Source of the DNA: Astropecten irregularis
Taxonomy: Eukaryota > Echinodermata > Asteroidea > Paxillosida > Astropectinidae
Length of the DNA: 64,000 bases
Assembly (NCBI GenBank): GCA_963971285.1
Contig: OZ020265.1
Coordinates: forward strand, 5,744,270-5,808,269
Direction of reading: 5' to 3'
Shown: piece by piece, positions 9,445 through 19,401 of the stretch
Layout of the letters: each line of letters begins with the position of its first letter
Position numbering within the stretch: the stretch's first letter is position 1
The notes under the pieces: model-generated
Seen by the model: the letters and a program-made list of their open reading frames with translations, nothing else
What the model was told of the DNA's origin: nothing
Database searches by the model: none
Program-made: the position numbers and the translations under genes

Positions 9445-10290
9445 TTAGATAATGTAAGCTGGCGAGTCTGTGGTCCTCCGTGTAGTGGGTCCCGTTAGAT
9501 TCCATCACGGGTTCTGCAGATAAACACACAAATAAAATTCACATAAGAAGTATCTATTAACGAGTTAACGTTGCAATATGATCTGGAATTGATGGGAAAT
9601 AGTTTCATATCACTACTGGTCAATATAAAAACAACTATATAAATCAATTCACGTGAAAGAGCTAAACGGTAAAACCTTATACCGAGTCATATTCCTATTC
9701 TAAATTATTAAAAGTAGCACTCACCGTTAACTGTGTACGCACGGGAAGCCAATGGTTGTCTGGAATTGAATACAATCAATTAGCACTAGCAGTAAACCTA
9801 AAATTAATGTCTACTGATTGTGTCGAAGCTAGAAGCTTCTAGAAATACAATGTGGAAATTACCTTCTATAGATCTTGTCAAGAGAGGGCGCTATCACACA
9901 TTACGAGATTTAGCACAACTGTAATGATCGGAATTAACCCATCATGATTTTGTAATTGGCAACGGCAATCCTTCCGTTGGCCCAATGATAGTGACAGGAT
10001 TATATTGTTTAAGAGAAGATTAAGTTTGTAAAAGTTGATTAATTACCTTGAAGCATGTATGAAGGATCCAAACTTTCAAGAAGAAAGTTTAAGTTAAGAA
10101 AATTAGATGTGTGTAAAATACCATTAAGAATAAATAAGCATTTAAAAAAACATTCGTCAATACGAAGGCTTTTAAAGTTTCAAGTCGAAACTTAAATCTA
10201 AGAGTTTGAGCAAAAGTATGAGTTTGCAAAATAAAACATATTTAGCCTCATTATAACGAGGAAAATACGTCCCCAAGCCAAAAAATATTA
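9445..10290 (+). other. 3' untranslated part of LTR element
   Basis: 850 bp between the TatD-like ORF and the polypurine tract with no supported coding region. An AATAAA lies at about 9531. The first 560 bp, to 10005, are retained in copy B; the rest is deleted there. Confidence 0.6.
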
Positions 10291-10300
10291 CGGGGAGGAA
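10291..10300 (+). other. Polypurine tract
   Basis: CGGGGAGGAA directly before the TG of the 3' LTR, the expected site and composition for plus-strand priming of an LTR element. Confidence 0.75.
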
Positions 10301-10515
10301 TGTAGTGGGTACATGTATATATTAAAAGGCACTGAAGCATGACGCGGTTGGGCGTTGCCGCCGGCTGCTCAACCGGCATGCGTGCCCCCAGTCAGTCTTG
10401 TAAACAGCATCCAGCGAGTCAACATCGTGTCATCATTTTGTCCGTGTACTCGCTGGGACTCCGAGACTCAGCACTTCGGCCCCTTGTCGGAAACCCGGTA
10501 AGGGCAAATACAACA
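10301..10515 (+). repeat. 3' LTR
   Basis: 215 bp, TG...CA bounded, matching the 5' LTR except for one extra C. It is followed by GTTG (10516-10519), completing the target duplication. There is no counterpart in copy B, which was cut inside the element. Confidence 0.92.
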
Positions 10516-10826
10516 GTTGTAGTACTGCAACTGACAATGGGCTGAGTGAGTGACCTGGAAGGTTGAAGTTTTCCGCCACAGGTTTTTCGGTGTTCCTGTT
10601 CCTGATGTCAAACTTGAGGTTGTTCATGCGTTGCCTTAGTGACTGTCCAGTCTGTCCAATGTACACAGCGGTGGGGCACAGTCTGCAAGTTATGGCATAA
10701 ACAACATTGCTGGATGTGCAGTTGAATGATCCCTTGATTGAGTACATTGTTAGGTTCAGTGATATCCTTGCTGGTGTTTATGTGTGGGCAAAGTTGACAT
10801 CTGGGCCTGTTGCATGGGGTGGTCAC
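10516..10826 (-). mobile_element. Penelope-like GIY-YIG endonuclease fragment
   Basis: On the minus strand this encodes PCNRPRCQLCPHINTSKD, then after a one-frame slip SNVVYAITCRLCPTAVYIGQ and KPVAENFNLPGHSLS, the Cys-rich linker and GIY-YIG nuclease of Penelope-like retroelements. The frame is interrupted at 10516 by the LTR element and resumes at 3203. The reverse transcriptase part is missing upstream (beyond 10826), so the copy is 5'-truncated. Confidence 0.85.
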
Positions 10827-11348
10827 GGACGTATATAAAAAAAACCTGGACCCTCAATGCATCCAATTTAACACATGTCTCGCGGTGAAGTCGGCACGCC
10901 AGAGTGGCAGCCATCTTGGCGTGCTCTAAACTGTGGGAAAAATGTGCACAAACATATGGGAGAATGCGGATGTGCGGCCACATTTTCAGTTTTTTTGTCT
11001 GTAAACTCAATAATTTCGGAATCCACATACCGGAGGGTTTGAGTCACAAATGAATGCGTTCATATGATGCTAGTTTCTCTTTCAGAGAATTGCCAATTTG
11101 AGCACAATGTTTTTATTTGCAACGGCAGCGCGAAATTTGAAAGCCCAAACAAAATGGCAGCGGTCGTTCCAATTACATGTACAGTGTAGGCCTACGTAAA
11201 CGTTACGTGCTCGTCACCATGGTCACTCGTCGTTCGTTATTATTGCTCAGAGAAACTATTCTGTGGAATACCTTAATAAAGGGGTTGCGTGACTTCGACG
11301 ATGCTGTATATAAGCTCTGAGGATGCATCGGAGCGGAAACGGCTGGAT
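10827..11348. other. Non-coding; one MITE end
   Basis: At 10823 a GTCACGGACGTATATAAAA end matches the terminal repeat of the MITE at 33271-33531, but no partner end was found nearby. The rest shows no gene. Confidence 0.4.
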
Positions 11349-11699
11349 GCATAGAATCCTACTGGATGAATGGATACTCAGTGTGAGCATTGGAGCGTGA
11401 CAGTGGGGAACTAGGAGTGGTTGGGTGAGGAGCTAGAAGCCGTGGGTATCTAGGTAACCCATTGGCTTGTCGTAGTAGGGGATGCCAGATGCTGCTGATG
11501 TGGAAGCCAATGTCTTGGGGGACTGTGTTGTGTTTGTATATTTCCACTGCTTCCCTGATGCGTCTTGGGTACCATCTGTTGAGTGGGACGACTAGTTCCG
11601 CTGCTTGCCAGTTGATGATGTTGTCTTTCTCGTTGGAGTTTTTGATGATTGCTGATTTCTCGTAGTCTCCCCTGCGTCCATGGGCAATGTTTTCTTTGA
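11349..11699 (-). mobile_element. Retroelement C-terminal fragment (GIY-YIG type)
   Basis: The minus strand gives EKSAIIKNSNEKDNIINWQA, WYPRRIREAVEIYKHNTVPQ and SSIWHPLL in overlapping frames. This is the pattern at the end of GIY-YIG-bearing retroelements of the Penelope/DIRS sort (an x-RRxREAxEI helix, then a closing aromatic motif). It is frame-shifted and truncated on both sides. The exact family is uncertain. Confidence 0.6.
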
Positions 11700-11905
11700 A
11701 GTCTTTTCTCTTTTATTTTGGATCTTTTATTAAAGATCAAAAGGATTTTCGGTCGTTGTTTAACTAATTTCTGGATAAATTCATCATTTCAAGCGGAAGA
11801 ATTTTAACGGTATGTTTCTATCACCACCATCTTCATACCCTGTACGTTATACATAAATCTGTGAATATTTCTGTTTTGGTGTCTTACCAAAATATGATAC
11901 TACCT
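11700..11905. mobile_element. TTAA-type MITE, 5'-truncated
   Basis: Shares the GATCTTTTA...AAAGATC inverted core, the CGGTCGTTGTTT segment and the right end CCAAAATATGATACTACCT, followed by TTAA (11906-11909), with the complete element at 54385-54741. The left end is missing where the neighbouring retroelement fragment begins. Confidence 0.65.
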
Positions 11906-12095
11906 TTAAGTATTCCACGCAATAGCTATTACCTTCGTAAGTACGTATTTGTACATGTATTGTGAAAACTTCCATATGGGAGTTACCAGTGCTGTAAGGT
12001 TTATCATGGAAGGATAAATACCATTTAAAAGATGTAATAGTACGCATCCTTAATCAATATAATTATTATAATAAACCTCATATAACCACAAGGGA

Positions 12096-12222
12096 AACTG
12101 ACTGAATTTAAAGTCATTGAAAGTGAACAAAGAAAAATTGACTGGAGCGGGATTCGAACCGGCGATCTCCTGAATGAATACCGTACAGGCGCTCTACGTA
12201 CAACTGAGCCATCCAGTCCTAC
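12096..12222 (-). mobile_element. tRNA-derived SINE (minus)
   Basis: The minus strand contains GGACTGGATGGCTCAGTTG with an A box, GGTTCGAATCCCGC as B box, then TCAATTTTTCTTTGTTCAC and a tail TTTCCCTTGTGGTTATA. The same family recurs at 12339, 19171 and 62864. It is a SINE rather than a working tRNA gene because the head is followed by a conserved non-tRNA tail and the anticodon arm is poor. Confidence 0.7.
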
Positions 12223-12338
12223 GTTGATGGTGATAGGTGATGGTGATAGTCATATATTTGTTCGTTGGGCAGTCTGAAGCCATTAAACCACGCACAAACG
12301 AACATAGATAGTTGACCATTGGGTCACCACCAACGTAG

Positions 12339-12425
12339 GGCTGGATGGCTCAGTTGGTAGAGCGCATGTACGGTATTCATGAGGTTCGAATCTTACTCCA
12401 GTAAATTTTTCTTTGTTCAATTTTC
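12339..12425 (+). mobile_element. tRNA-derived SINE (plus), degraded
   Basis: GGCTGGATGGCTCAGTTGG and GAGGTTCGAATC are recognisable, then AATTTTTCTTTGTTCA. It faces the minus copy at 12096-12222 across a ~115-bp spacer containing a GATGGT-type microsatellite, so transcripts of the region could fold back. A 36-bp scrap of the same family is at 12793-12828. Confidence 0.65.
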
Positions 12426-12828
12426 AGTATAATTGTTATTACAAATTGGGTAATAGGGGCAGGTTGTGAAAGTGAACATTCTGGAGAATTGCTGATCAAT
12501 TAGAGATACTCCTTTTGGTGGCGCAGTATTTTGACCAAATAATTGTTGGGAAATTTACTTGTTCAAAAGGTCAGTTGGACACGACATAATAAAAAACTCC
12601 ACAAGTAATATTCCATTTTGTTTAGTTTAAAAATGTCCATGGAAACGCAAGTAAGAAGACGACATGAGAAAGGCTTAAGCTTAATTTGACGACTCGTTTA
12701 TTTTATATTCTAACACCAATTATCGACATTAGTGAATACAAGGAGTAAAAGCTACTACTTTAACAATTTCTTATGTAAATAAAGCATTGAACAGTGAACA
12801 AAGAAACATTTACTGGAGCGGGATTCGC

Positions 12829-13957
12829 GTAACCTAAATAGAGCAGATTATTTTCATTCCACAATCAAAATGGTTCTCTAGTTCTTTCTATCTTACACAA
12901 TTTCTTTTTAGAACTGAATCTAGTTATTGTTTCGTACGAATTCTAAATATAACAATTGGTCAAGAATAAAAATTACCCAAATAGCTTTAAGAATCAAACG
13001 TTTCAAAAATATCTTGACATTATCTAATGCAAAAACTAAGGCAATCTAGAAAAAAAAACAAATAGACGATTTACACTTTGGTATCATAATTTACATACAG
13101 TGGCCCAGTCTCTTTTCTGAAATTTAAACGATTTTTATATTTTATTAACAAATTTTACAGTTTTGAAACGATACCACTATCAACCGAACTATAAATGTAT
13201 CTTTAAAACATCAATTTCTTAATATTAAAATACAAATACGACGGGAAAAAACGCCAAAGCGAAACTAAACAAAATATCTGATAAATGATGAAAATCTTTT
13301 TCTTGAAAAACCTGCCAACCTACCCTAGAATAATTTATGTAAGGCAATCTTAAAATCTTTAACAAGCCAATGGTACTTTGGTGCATTACTAAAAATAAGC
13401 TTTATACATATATTTATACATATATATTATTTTCGAAATAATATCTTTCTTATACACACAAATTAATTTCATGCTATATTTCACATCTTTAATTATTGTT
13501 TTACTTAATTATTTAATTATTTGTTTTATTATCAGTCGTCCAAAACAAACAGGATTATAAATAATGAAATATTTCGACAGAGTGAAATTTTTTACATTTT
13601 CTAACTTTTCTTTAGTCAGCATGCCTTCAAAATGTCAGATTATTCTCACTTTTTGGTCAAGTCAACACATAACAAATAAGCCACTATCCAGTTTATTATC
13701 CATTTTTTTCTATACATAAATAAGCAGTTATTTTAAAATTTTAACGTACATCATAATTGTATTTCTTTTAGAGTTGTGCACTATCTTCCTTAATTCTTAT
13801 GAATGAGCAAACTATTCTTCCCATAGCAGAGTAATGCGTTTTTTCCTAAAGAAAAGATCCATGTCGAATACAATGATAATTTTTCACATGTTCTAAATAT
13901 TCAATTTATGGTTTTTTTTCTCGATCCTTTTTAGAAGCGTGATTTGGGTTATCAGGT
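12829..13957. other. AT-rich, no gene seen
   Basis: Strongly AT-rich with long T and A runs. No recognisable coding, SINE or terminal inverted repeat. It would contain the 3' untranslated region of the minus-strand lectin gene. Confidence 0.5.
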
Positions 13958-14977
13958 TCAATTACGAAGTTTACGTATTTTCATGGTGGTTCCTTTCAGG
14001 GAATAATCTTTCCCCTTCCATGTATCCAAGCGTATGGGTGTCCCAGTGTATTGAGCATTCAGATGGCTAATGCAACATTTCTTAAACCACCAGGCGCCTT
14101 TATATTTTCCTGCACAGGACCGACCAATTTTATCGTTGTCAACATCCTTGGTTGAGAACCCATACCCATTATGAAAAGACAGAGAATCACCAGCAGTGCT
14201 ACTGGCATCGTATTTGCCAATATCCAGAGTGTACATACCCGGATATATTTTGAAATTCTCGTACTTTGCCCATGCTGTGTTGTTATCCCAGTCCTCCAAA
14301 TCAACTCGTAGCTCCCATGTTCCTCGTGAATCATCAGACGTCAGAGTCACTAAGTTATCATTGCCAAGCCAGAACTCACCGGTCAGATTACCAAAGCCAG
14401 ACTGGTAGTCGGCCCAGTAACGGTAGAAGTCCACACTGCCGTCTTGTCGCCTCTGAAAGACCGTCCAACCACCGCCATCAGATTCCATGTCACAGTAGAC
14501 CGAGATACCACTATCAAAAATTCCACATGGGTAGATTGTGTACACACCGCTTGAATTATAACCGGCATCTAAGAGCATCTTGCAACTCCTCTTTCGATCC
14601 AAGGAGCTATCACGTAATGATAAAAGATGTGTGTCTTCATCTCCATCAAAGTAAAAACTGCCGGGAGATCTGTTAAGGCTTTCACAGTGATTCTTCCGAG
14701 TCATATTGTTCAATTCGCAGAGATTACTACCTTTATAGTAATTGAATGATTTGCAAGTCACATCCATGCTGCATTCCCTTCCACAGATGACATGAGAACG
14801 CACTATGTAGTTCGCATAGGCAAACCCTTCCAAAGCTCTGTTCTCAGCGACATGAAATCTCATTGCGCGCTGCTGACAATTATTCACAAACGCAGTTTCG
14901 GCGGCTATACAAAGTCCAAAGTATGTGAAGATACTCAAAAGCGCCGCGCAATCCATGGTCAGATTTAAACGTTGCAA
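13958..14977 (-). CDS. PAN/apple plus fibrinogen-domain secreted lectin-like protein
   Basis: 339 residues in a single exon. Residues about 8-26 form a hydrophobic signal peptide. Residues 34-98 have the cysteine pattern of a PAN/apple domain (C34, C65, C69, C75, C87, C98; FNYYKGSNLCELN). Residues about 130-339 are a complete fibrinogen-related domain: C132/C162, GGGWTVFQRRQDGSVDFYRY, the calcium loop FSTKDVDND (D278, D280, D282), and C288-C301 around CAGKYKGAWWFKKC, the acetyl-group recognition region in ficolins and tachylectins. Family members bind carbohydrate or act as secreted signals; the ligand here is unknown. Lack of introns suggests a retrocopy or an intron-poor lineage-specific expansion. 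The gene lies in the 8.9-kb block missing from copy B. Confidence 0.92.
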   Translation of the reverse strand: MQRLNLTMDCAALLSIFTYFGLCIAAETAFVNNCQQRAMRFHVAENRALEGFAYANYIVRSHVICGRECSMDVTCKSFNYYKGSNLCELNNMTRKNHCESLNRSPGSFYFDGDEDTHLLSLRDSSLDRKRSCKMLLDAGYNSSGVYTIYPCGIFDSGISVYCDMESDGGGWTVFQRRQDGSVDFYRYWADYQSGFGNLTGEFWLGNDNLVTLTSDDSRGTWELRVDLEDWDNNTAWAKYENFKIYPGMYTLDIGKYDASSTAGDSLSFHNGYGFSTKDVDNDKIGRSCAGKYKGAWWFKKCCISHLNAQYTGTPIRLDTWKGKDYSLKGTTMKIRKLRN

Positions 14978-15608
14978 AATGATCGTTCAACTGACAACTC
15001 AGGATGATTCAGATGTCCTTAATGTAAAATACTGACTTTAAATTACTTGTTGAGTGATTCACCGCTATTGTCTTAAGGTATAGCATTGAATAAACAGCGT
15101 CGTACGGCTTTCGAGGTTAGATGCAGTTTAAAATATCAAACCCAGACTTGTTGCAAATGGTTCCAAGCCCAGCACCGGTTTCAAAATGTGCCCCTAGAAT
15201 ATACAGGCTTATTTGGATACGTCCCCCATGCACTGTGCTGCTGAATAAGGGGCCTAAAATGATTACGCCAATATGTCACCGTTTAAGGTTAAATGCATAT
15301 TCATTTAGGGACGAATTCAATTGGCCAAATGAGGGCCAAATAATTTCCATTTGCTTCTTGCACCCTCAATAACCTAACTGCGTGTGTATGCAACATATGA
15401 ATTTTACCTCTCAAAGGACTGAAATCGATACACTGACCGTGTATCTGTATCGCTGTTTTCTAGAAGAAAGCAAGCATAAAATTAATAACCAACCAGGCGC
15501 AGTGGTGCACTTAGCGAAAGGAAAAACGGATCGAAACAAATAATTAGCTGTTTCGCATGCAGCGGAACAGCTTTTGTTTTTGTTATTTTTTTTTTCTTCT
15601 TTTTTTTT
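14978..15608. other. Upstream flank of lectin gene; no other gene seen
   Basis: Non-coding. It should contain the promoter of the minus-strand lectin gene, but no convincing TATA box was found. It ends in a long T tract leading into the Helitron-like array. Confidence 0.4.
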
Positions 15609-16865
15609 TTTGGCTTTTCCGTGATAGCGGAAAAGCCTTTGTTTCTGTTCTGTTATTTTTGGCTTTTCCATGTTCAATGGAAAAGGTATTGTTTTTGTTC
15701 TGATTTTTTTTTTACTTTCTTCTTCTTCTTGTCGTCGTTTTTTCTAGGTGGCACTTTGGCTACTTTTAAAGTGCCGATTTTGACCAAACTTTGTCAAAAC
15801 AAAGTCCCTGTAGGGTAGTTGTATGCGCAACATTTACGTCATCATGACGTCATCAGGTGTCACGTGACAGTGTCTTAAAGAGGCAAACTTCAGACATCAA
15901 TTATGAACGAACCCTATGTCTGATTGAGTTGAAACTTGGTATGTATCTAAGTCGGGAAGTGTTATATCGAAAAATTGCAATGACGTCATCATGACGTCAT
16001 TCCCTGATTTTTTATGATTTATTGAAATTTTGGGTCATTAAAGTTCTTTTAATGATATCTAGTAAATGAAACAAGATATCTTTGAATTTCTTTTTGATAA
16101 TTCTTCAGCATACACCATAGATGAACACTGCATAGACAAAAATTCAGTGACGTCATCATGACGTCATAAAAAATGTGATTTTTATAACACATAGTAGGAA
16201 CGGCCGATGGCCTTGAAAATTGGTACATTGGTGAATTGGAGGTTCGGGGTTGTAATTATGAAGTTACATCAAGACAGCGTCATTTTTTTATTTTTTAAGA
16301 TTTTTTGAATATTTTTCACGCTATAGCCCATTGACTTGTACAGGGCAAACAGGAAGTAGCTCCTCATTTAAAAGTGGTAAGAGCTAGGATCATGATTCTT
16401 TCACCAAATATCAATGTTAGGCAAGGTCTTTCTTTGTGACACATTGCTTGACCTCTGTGACCTCTACTTCCGGTCAAACAGGAAGTAGCTCCTCATTTAA
16501 AAGTGGTTACAGCTATGATCATGATTCTTTCACCAAAAGTGAATGTTAGGCAATTTCCTTCATTTGTGTCACATTGCTTGACCTCTGTGACCTCTACTTC
16601 CGGTCAAACAGGAAGTAGCTCCTCATTTAAAAGTTGTAAGAGCTAGGATCATGATTCTTTCAGCAAAAGTAAATGTTAGGCAAGGTCTTTCCCTGTGACA
16701 CAAACATGACCAAGTCAAGTGACTTCAGATTAAAGGTGCACTCTTCAAAAGTATAAAGTTTAATATCTTAATCAAATGTTTTTTTGTGTATAATGTTTAG
16801 AAAAAAATTTAATATCATAAAACGGAAAAGCCATGTGTTCTGTTTTCAACAGACACAATATCTAG
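15609..16865 (+). mobile_element. Helitron-like unit 1 of array
   Basis: Starts with GGCTTTTCCGTGATAGCGGAAAAGCC (two 10-base arms of a hairpin), then T/C-rich sequence, several ACGTCATCATGACGTCAT palindromes and three copies of a ~130-bp minisatellite (AGGAAGTAGCTCCTCATTT...). Ends with hairpin TCTGT-TTTCA-ACAGA at 16839-16853, eight bases, CTAG at 16862-16865, then T. Non-coding. Confidence 0.6.
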
Positions 16866-17631
16866 TTTTTTCTTCTTCCTCTTCTTGTCGCTCGAGTTAC
16901 CATAGACTTTTTCTACACGCCACTTTGGTCACTTTTAAGCAATCAATTTTAACCAAACTTGGTCCAAGTAAAGTCCCTATAGCGTAGATGTATGCCGAAC
17001 AATGACGTCATCATGACGTCAACAGGTGTCAAATTACAAGCGATTTAAATTTAATAATCAAAATCTTTAAAAATCAACAAAAAATCAACCGTTTGAGATA
17101 TTAAGTTGATTCCTTCGCCAAATGTCAATGTTAGGTGAGGTCTTTCTTTACGACACATTGTTTGACCTCTGTGACCTCTACTTCCGGTCAAACAGGAAGT
17201 AGCTCTTCATTTAAAAGTGGTAAGAGCTAGGATAATGATTCTTTCACCAAAAGTGATTGTTATGCAATGTCTTTCTTTGTGACACATTGTTTGACCCCTG
17301 TGACTTCTACTTCCGGTCAAACAGGAAGTAGCTCCTCATTTAAAAGTGGTAAGAGCTTTGATCATGATTCTTTTACCAAAAGTGTTTGTTAGGCAAGGTC
17401 TTTCTTTGTGACAAAATGCTTGACCTCTGTGACCTCTACTTCCGGTTAAACAGGAAGTAGCTCGTCATTTAAAAGTGGTAAGAGCTATGATCATGATTCT
17501 TGTTTTTAAATGTCCATTAAGGGGTCCCTTTGCTTTCTTTGTATAACAGTTTACATATATGTGTATATCAATTTATAATATCATTTCCGGAAAAGCCCTA
17601 TGTGCTGTTTGCAACAGCCATAGATCTCTAG
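16866..17631 (+). mobile_element. Helitron-like unit 2 of array
   Basis: Begins directly in the T-rich run after unit 1 and repeats the same order: CTTCTTGTCG, the palindrome at about 17004-17021, then three to four ~130-bp minisatellite units. Ends with hairpin GCTGTT-TGC-AACAGC at 17604-17618 and CTAG at 17628-17631. Confidence 0.6.
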
Positions 17632-18806
17632 TTTTCTTTTTTCTTTTTCCACTTTTTTCCCATAGACTTAACACAGGGATTTTCTACAAGTCACTTCTAC
17701 CATTATGCCAATTCCGATCAACTTCATGCTTGGCACATAGTTAGACCATCACCCCGAATAGTGTCCCGCGTAAGTACGTCATCGTGACGTCATCACGTGC
17801 ACAATTACGTCATCATACAAGTGCACATTTTAGGGCTCTTTATCTCCGGAACGGCATGTCCGATGCAACTCAAACTTGGTATGTAAGTATATGGGGACGT
17901 GTTATAGACAAAAATTGCAGTCACGTGTTGATGACGTCATCATGCGATTTTATACGAATTATTCAATTTTTGGACCTTTTCTTTATATCTCATGAACGAC
18001 AAATCGTATTTTCGAAATTCTTTCGGTTAAATGTTTGTTAGGTTATAGGCATATGCCACAATTTACCAAAAACGTGTGACGTCATGATGACGTCATCAAA
18101 AAGCCGATTTCTAGTTTCATATATAAGGGAATATCCGATGGTGATGAAACTTGGTGGGTAGGTAGGGAATGGTACTAGTATACTAAATGTGAAGTGACGT
18201 CATGATGACGTCATCGGCTGATTTTTTATTGATTTTTGAATATTTAATTTTGCTAGTTTTTCCCAGAAACACATATAAGCGAGTATCTGATCGAAATGAA
18301 ACTTAGTGGGTAGGTAGGAAATGGTACTAGTATCCTTAATATGAAGTGACGTCACGATGACGTCATTGATTGAATTTTTATTGATTTTTTTGAATCATTA
18401 ATTTTGCCATTTACAGTCAAACATAACACAAAACACGGGCCTTGGAAATTCTTGGACCGCCGATATGGCTATCCATAGTAGTGGGCCAATTGTGTACATG
18501 TAAATGTAGTACGACGAGCTAGAAAATCAGTCGTTTTGCTGTTTCCACCGCCCATGCACAACCATACATACTTTGCGCGCTGGCCTATAGTACACTCTCC
18601 CATTTCTGTGTTTCTCATGGTCTTGTGTATGTACATGTATCTATATGTATATTAATGGACGAGTGACGACACTCCTTATAGTTGTTTACGACAATTAAAA
18701 CGCCGCAATTTCTCTGTACTGGGACAATTGCGTTCATGTTTGTTTTTTATATTATTTATAAAAACATACGCGAAACAGCTCAGTGTTTGTCAACAAACAC
18801 ATCTAG
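17632..18806 (+). mobile_element. Helitron-like unit 3 of array
   Basis: Follows unit 2 without a gap. It carries repeated GACGTCATGATGACGTCAT palindromes spaced about 120-150 bp apart with GAAACTT(G/A)GTGGGTAGGTAGG between them, a different internal repeat from units 1 and 2. Ends with a long hairpin GTGTTTGT-CA-ACAAACAC at 18783-18800, two bases, CTAG at 18803-18806. The short spacer makes this terminus less typical. Confidence 0.5.
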
Positions 18807-19170
18807 TTTTTTTTGTTCCTGTTCCATGGCATGAATTTTCAAAATGGCAAAGCAAGGGAGGGAACTGACCTGAAACAAGTTGTTTTTTCCTGAGTGCTTC
18901 ACACTGCTTTTGCAATAACACTGAGCAACCAAAACGTTTTATCTACTGCGTGTGTATGTACATGTGGACGTGACCTCTAAGAGGAAGGTAATCGATACAG
19001 GGATAGCGTACGTGTCGTATCGTGTTTTACCAGATTCGAAGCATAAGTACCTAACCAGGGGTCGATTTCATCAAACTCATCGTAACTTACTATCGCTCGT
19101 AGGACTCATGATACATTGCAGTCCTATATGTAGTATAAGCTCCCTACCCACGTTTAACTATATCTAAAAT

Positions 19171-19401
19171 ATTGAAAAGTGAACAAAGAAAAATTGACTG
19201 GAGCGGGACTCGAACCGGCGACCTCCTGAATACCGCACAGGCGCTCCACCAACCGAGCCATCCAGCCCTATGTTGGTGGAGCGCCTGTGCGGTATTCAGG
19301 AGGTCGCCGGTTCGAGTCCCGCTCCAGTCAATTTTTCTTTGTTCACTTTTCAATGACTTAAAATTACTCAGTCAGTTTCCCTTGTGGTTATTTCACGAAT
19401 A
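19171..19401. mobile_element. Inverted SINE dimer with 12-bp target duplication
   Basis: A minus-strand SINE head meets a plus-strand copy of the same tRNA-derived SINE, making a near-perfect palindrome of about 80-bp arms. TATATCTAAAAT flanks it at 19159-19170 and 19402-19413. Copy B has the empty site with one TATATCTAAAAT at 43366-43377. The 231-bp unit therefore inserted as one piece. Confidence 0.85.

Larger units (their letters stand above)
3204..10515 (+). mobile_element. Ty3/gypsy-type LTR element with extra ZnF-TatD ORF (copy A)
   Basis: A 7.3-kb element with two LTRs differing by about one base, a 4-bp target duplication, a primer-binding site and a polypurine tract. Order inside: Gag with a helix-hairpin-helix start (two frame breaks), a short repeat region, an integrase frame, and a third ORF in the position where env would lie that joins zinc-finger motifs to a TatD-like DNase domain. 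Protease, reverse transcriptase and RNase H are not found between Gag and integrase, so the element is internally deleted and would need a helper. Near-identical LTRs argue for a recent insertion, while the broken Gag argues that it was mobilised in trans. It landed inside a Penelope-like GIY-YIG frame. Confidence 0.9.

Noticed and set aside
12339-12410. Possible tRNA gene
   Set aside because: A and B boxes are present but the anticodon arm is poor, the sequence is repeated with a common non-tRNA tail, and the copies are degraded; a SINE fits better.
15834-18375. CRISPR-like regularly spaced palindromes
   Set aside because: The host is an animal, the spacers are not unique but repeat among units, and the repeats belong to Helitron-like elements.
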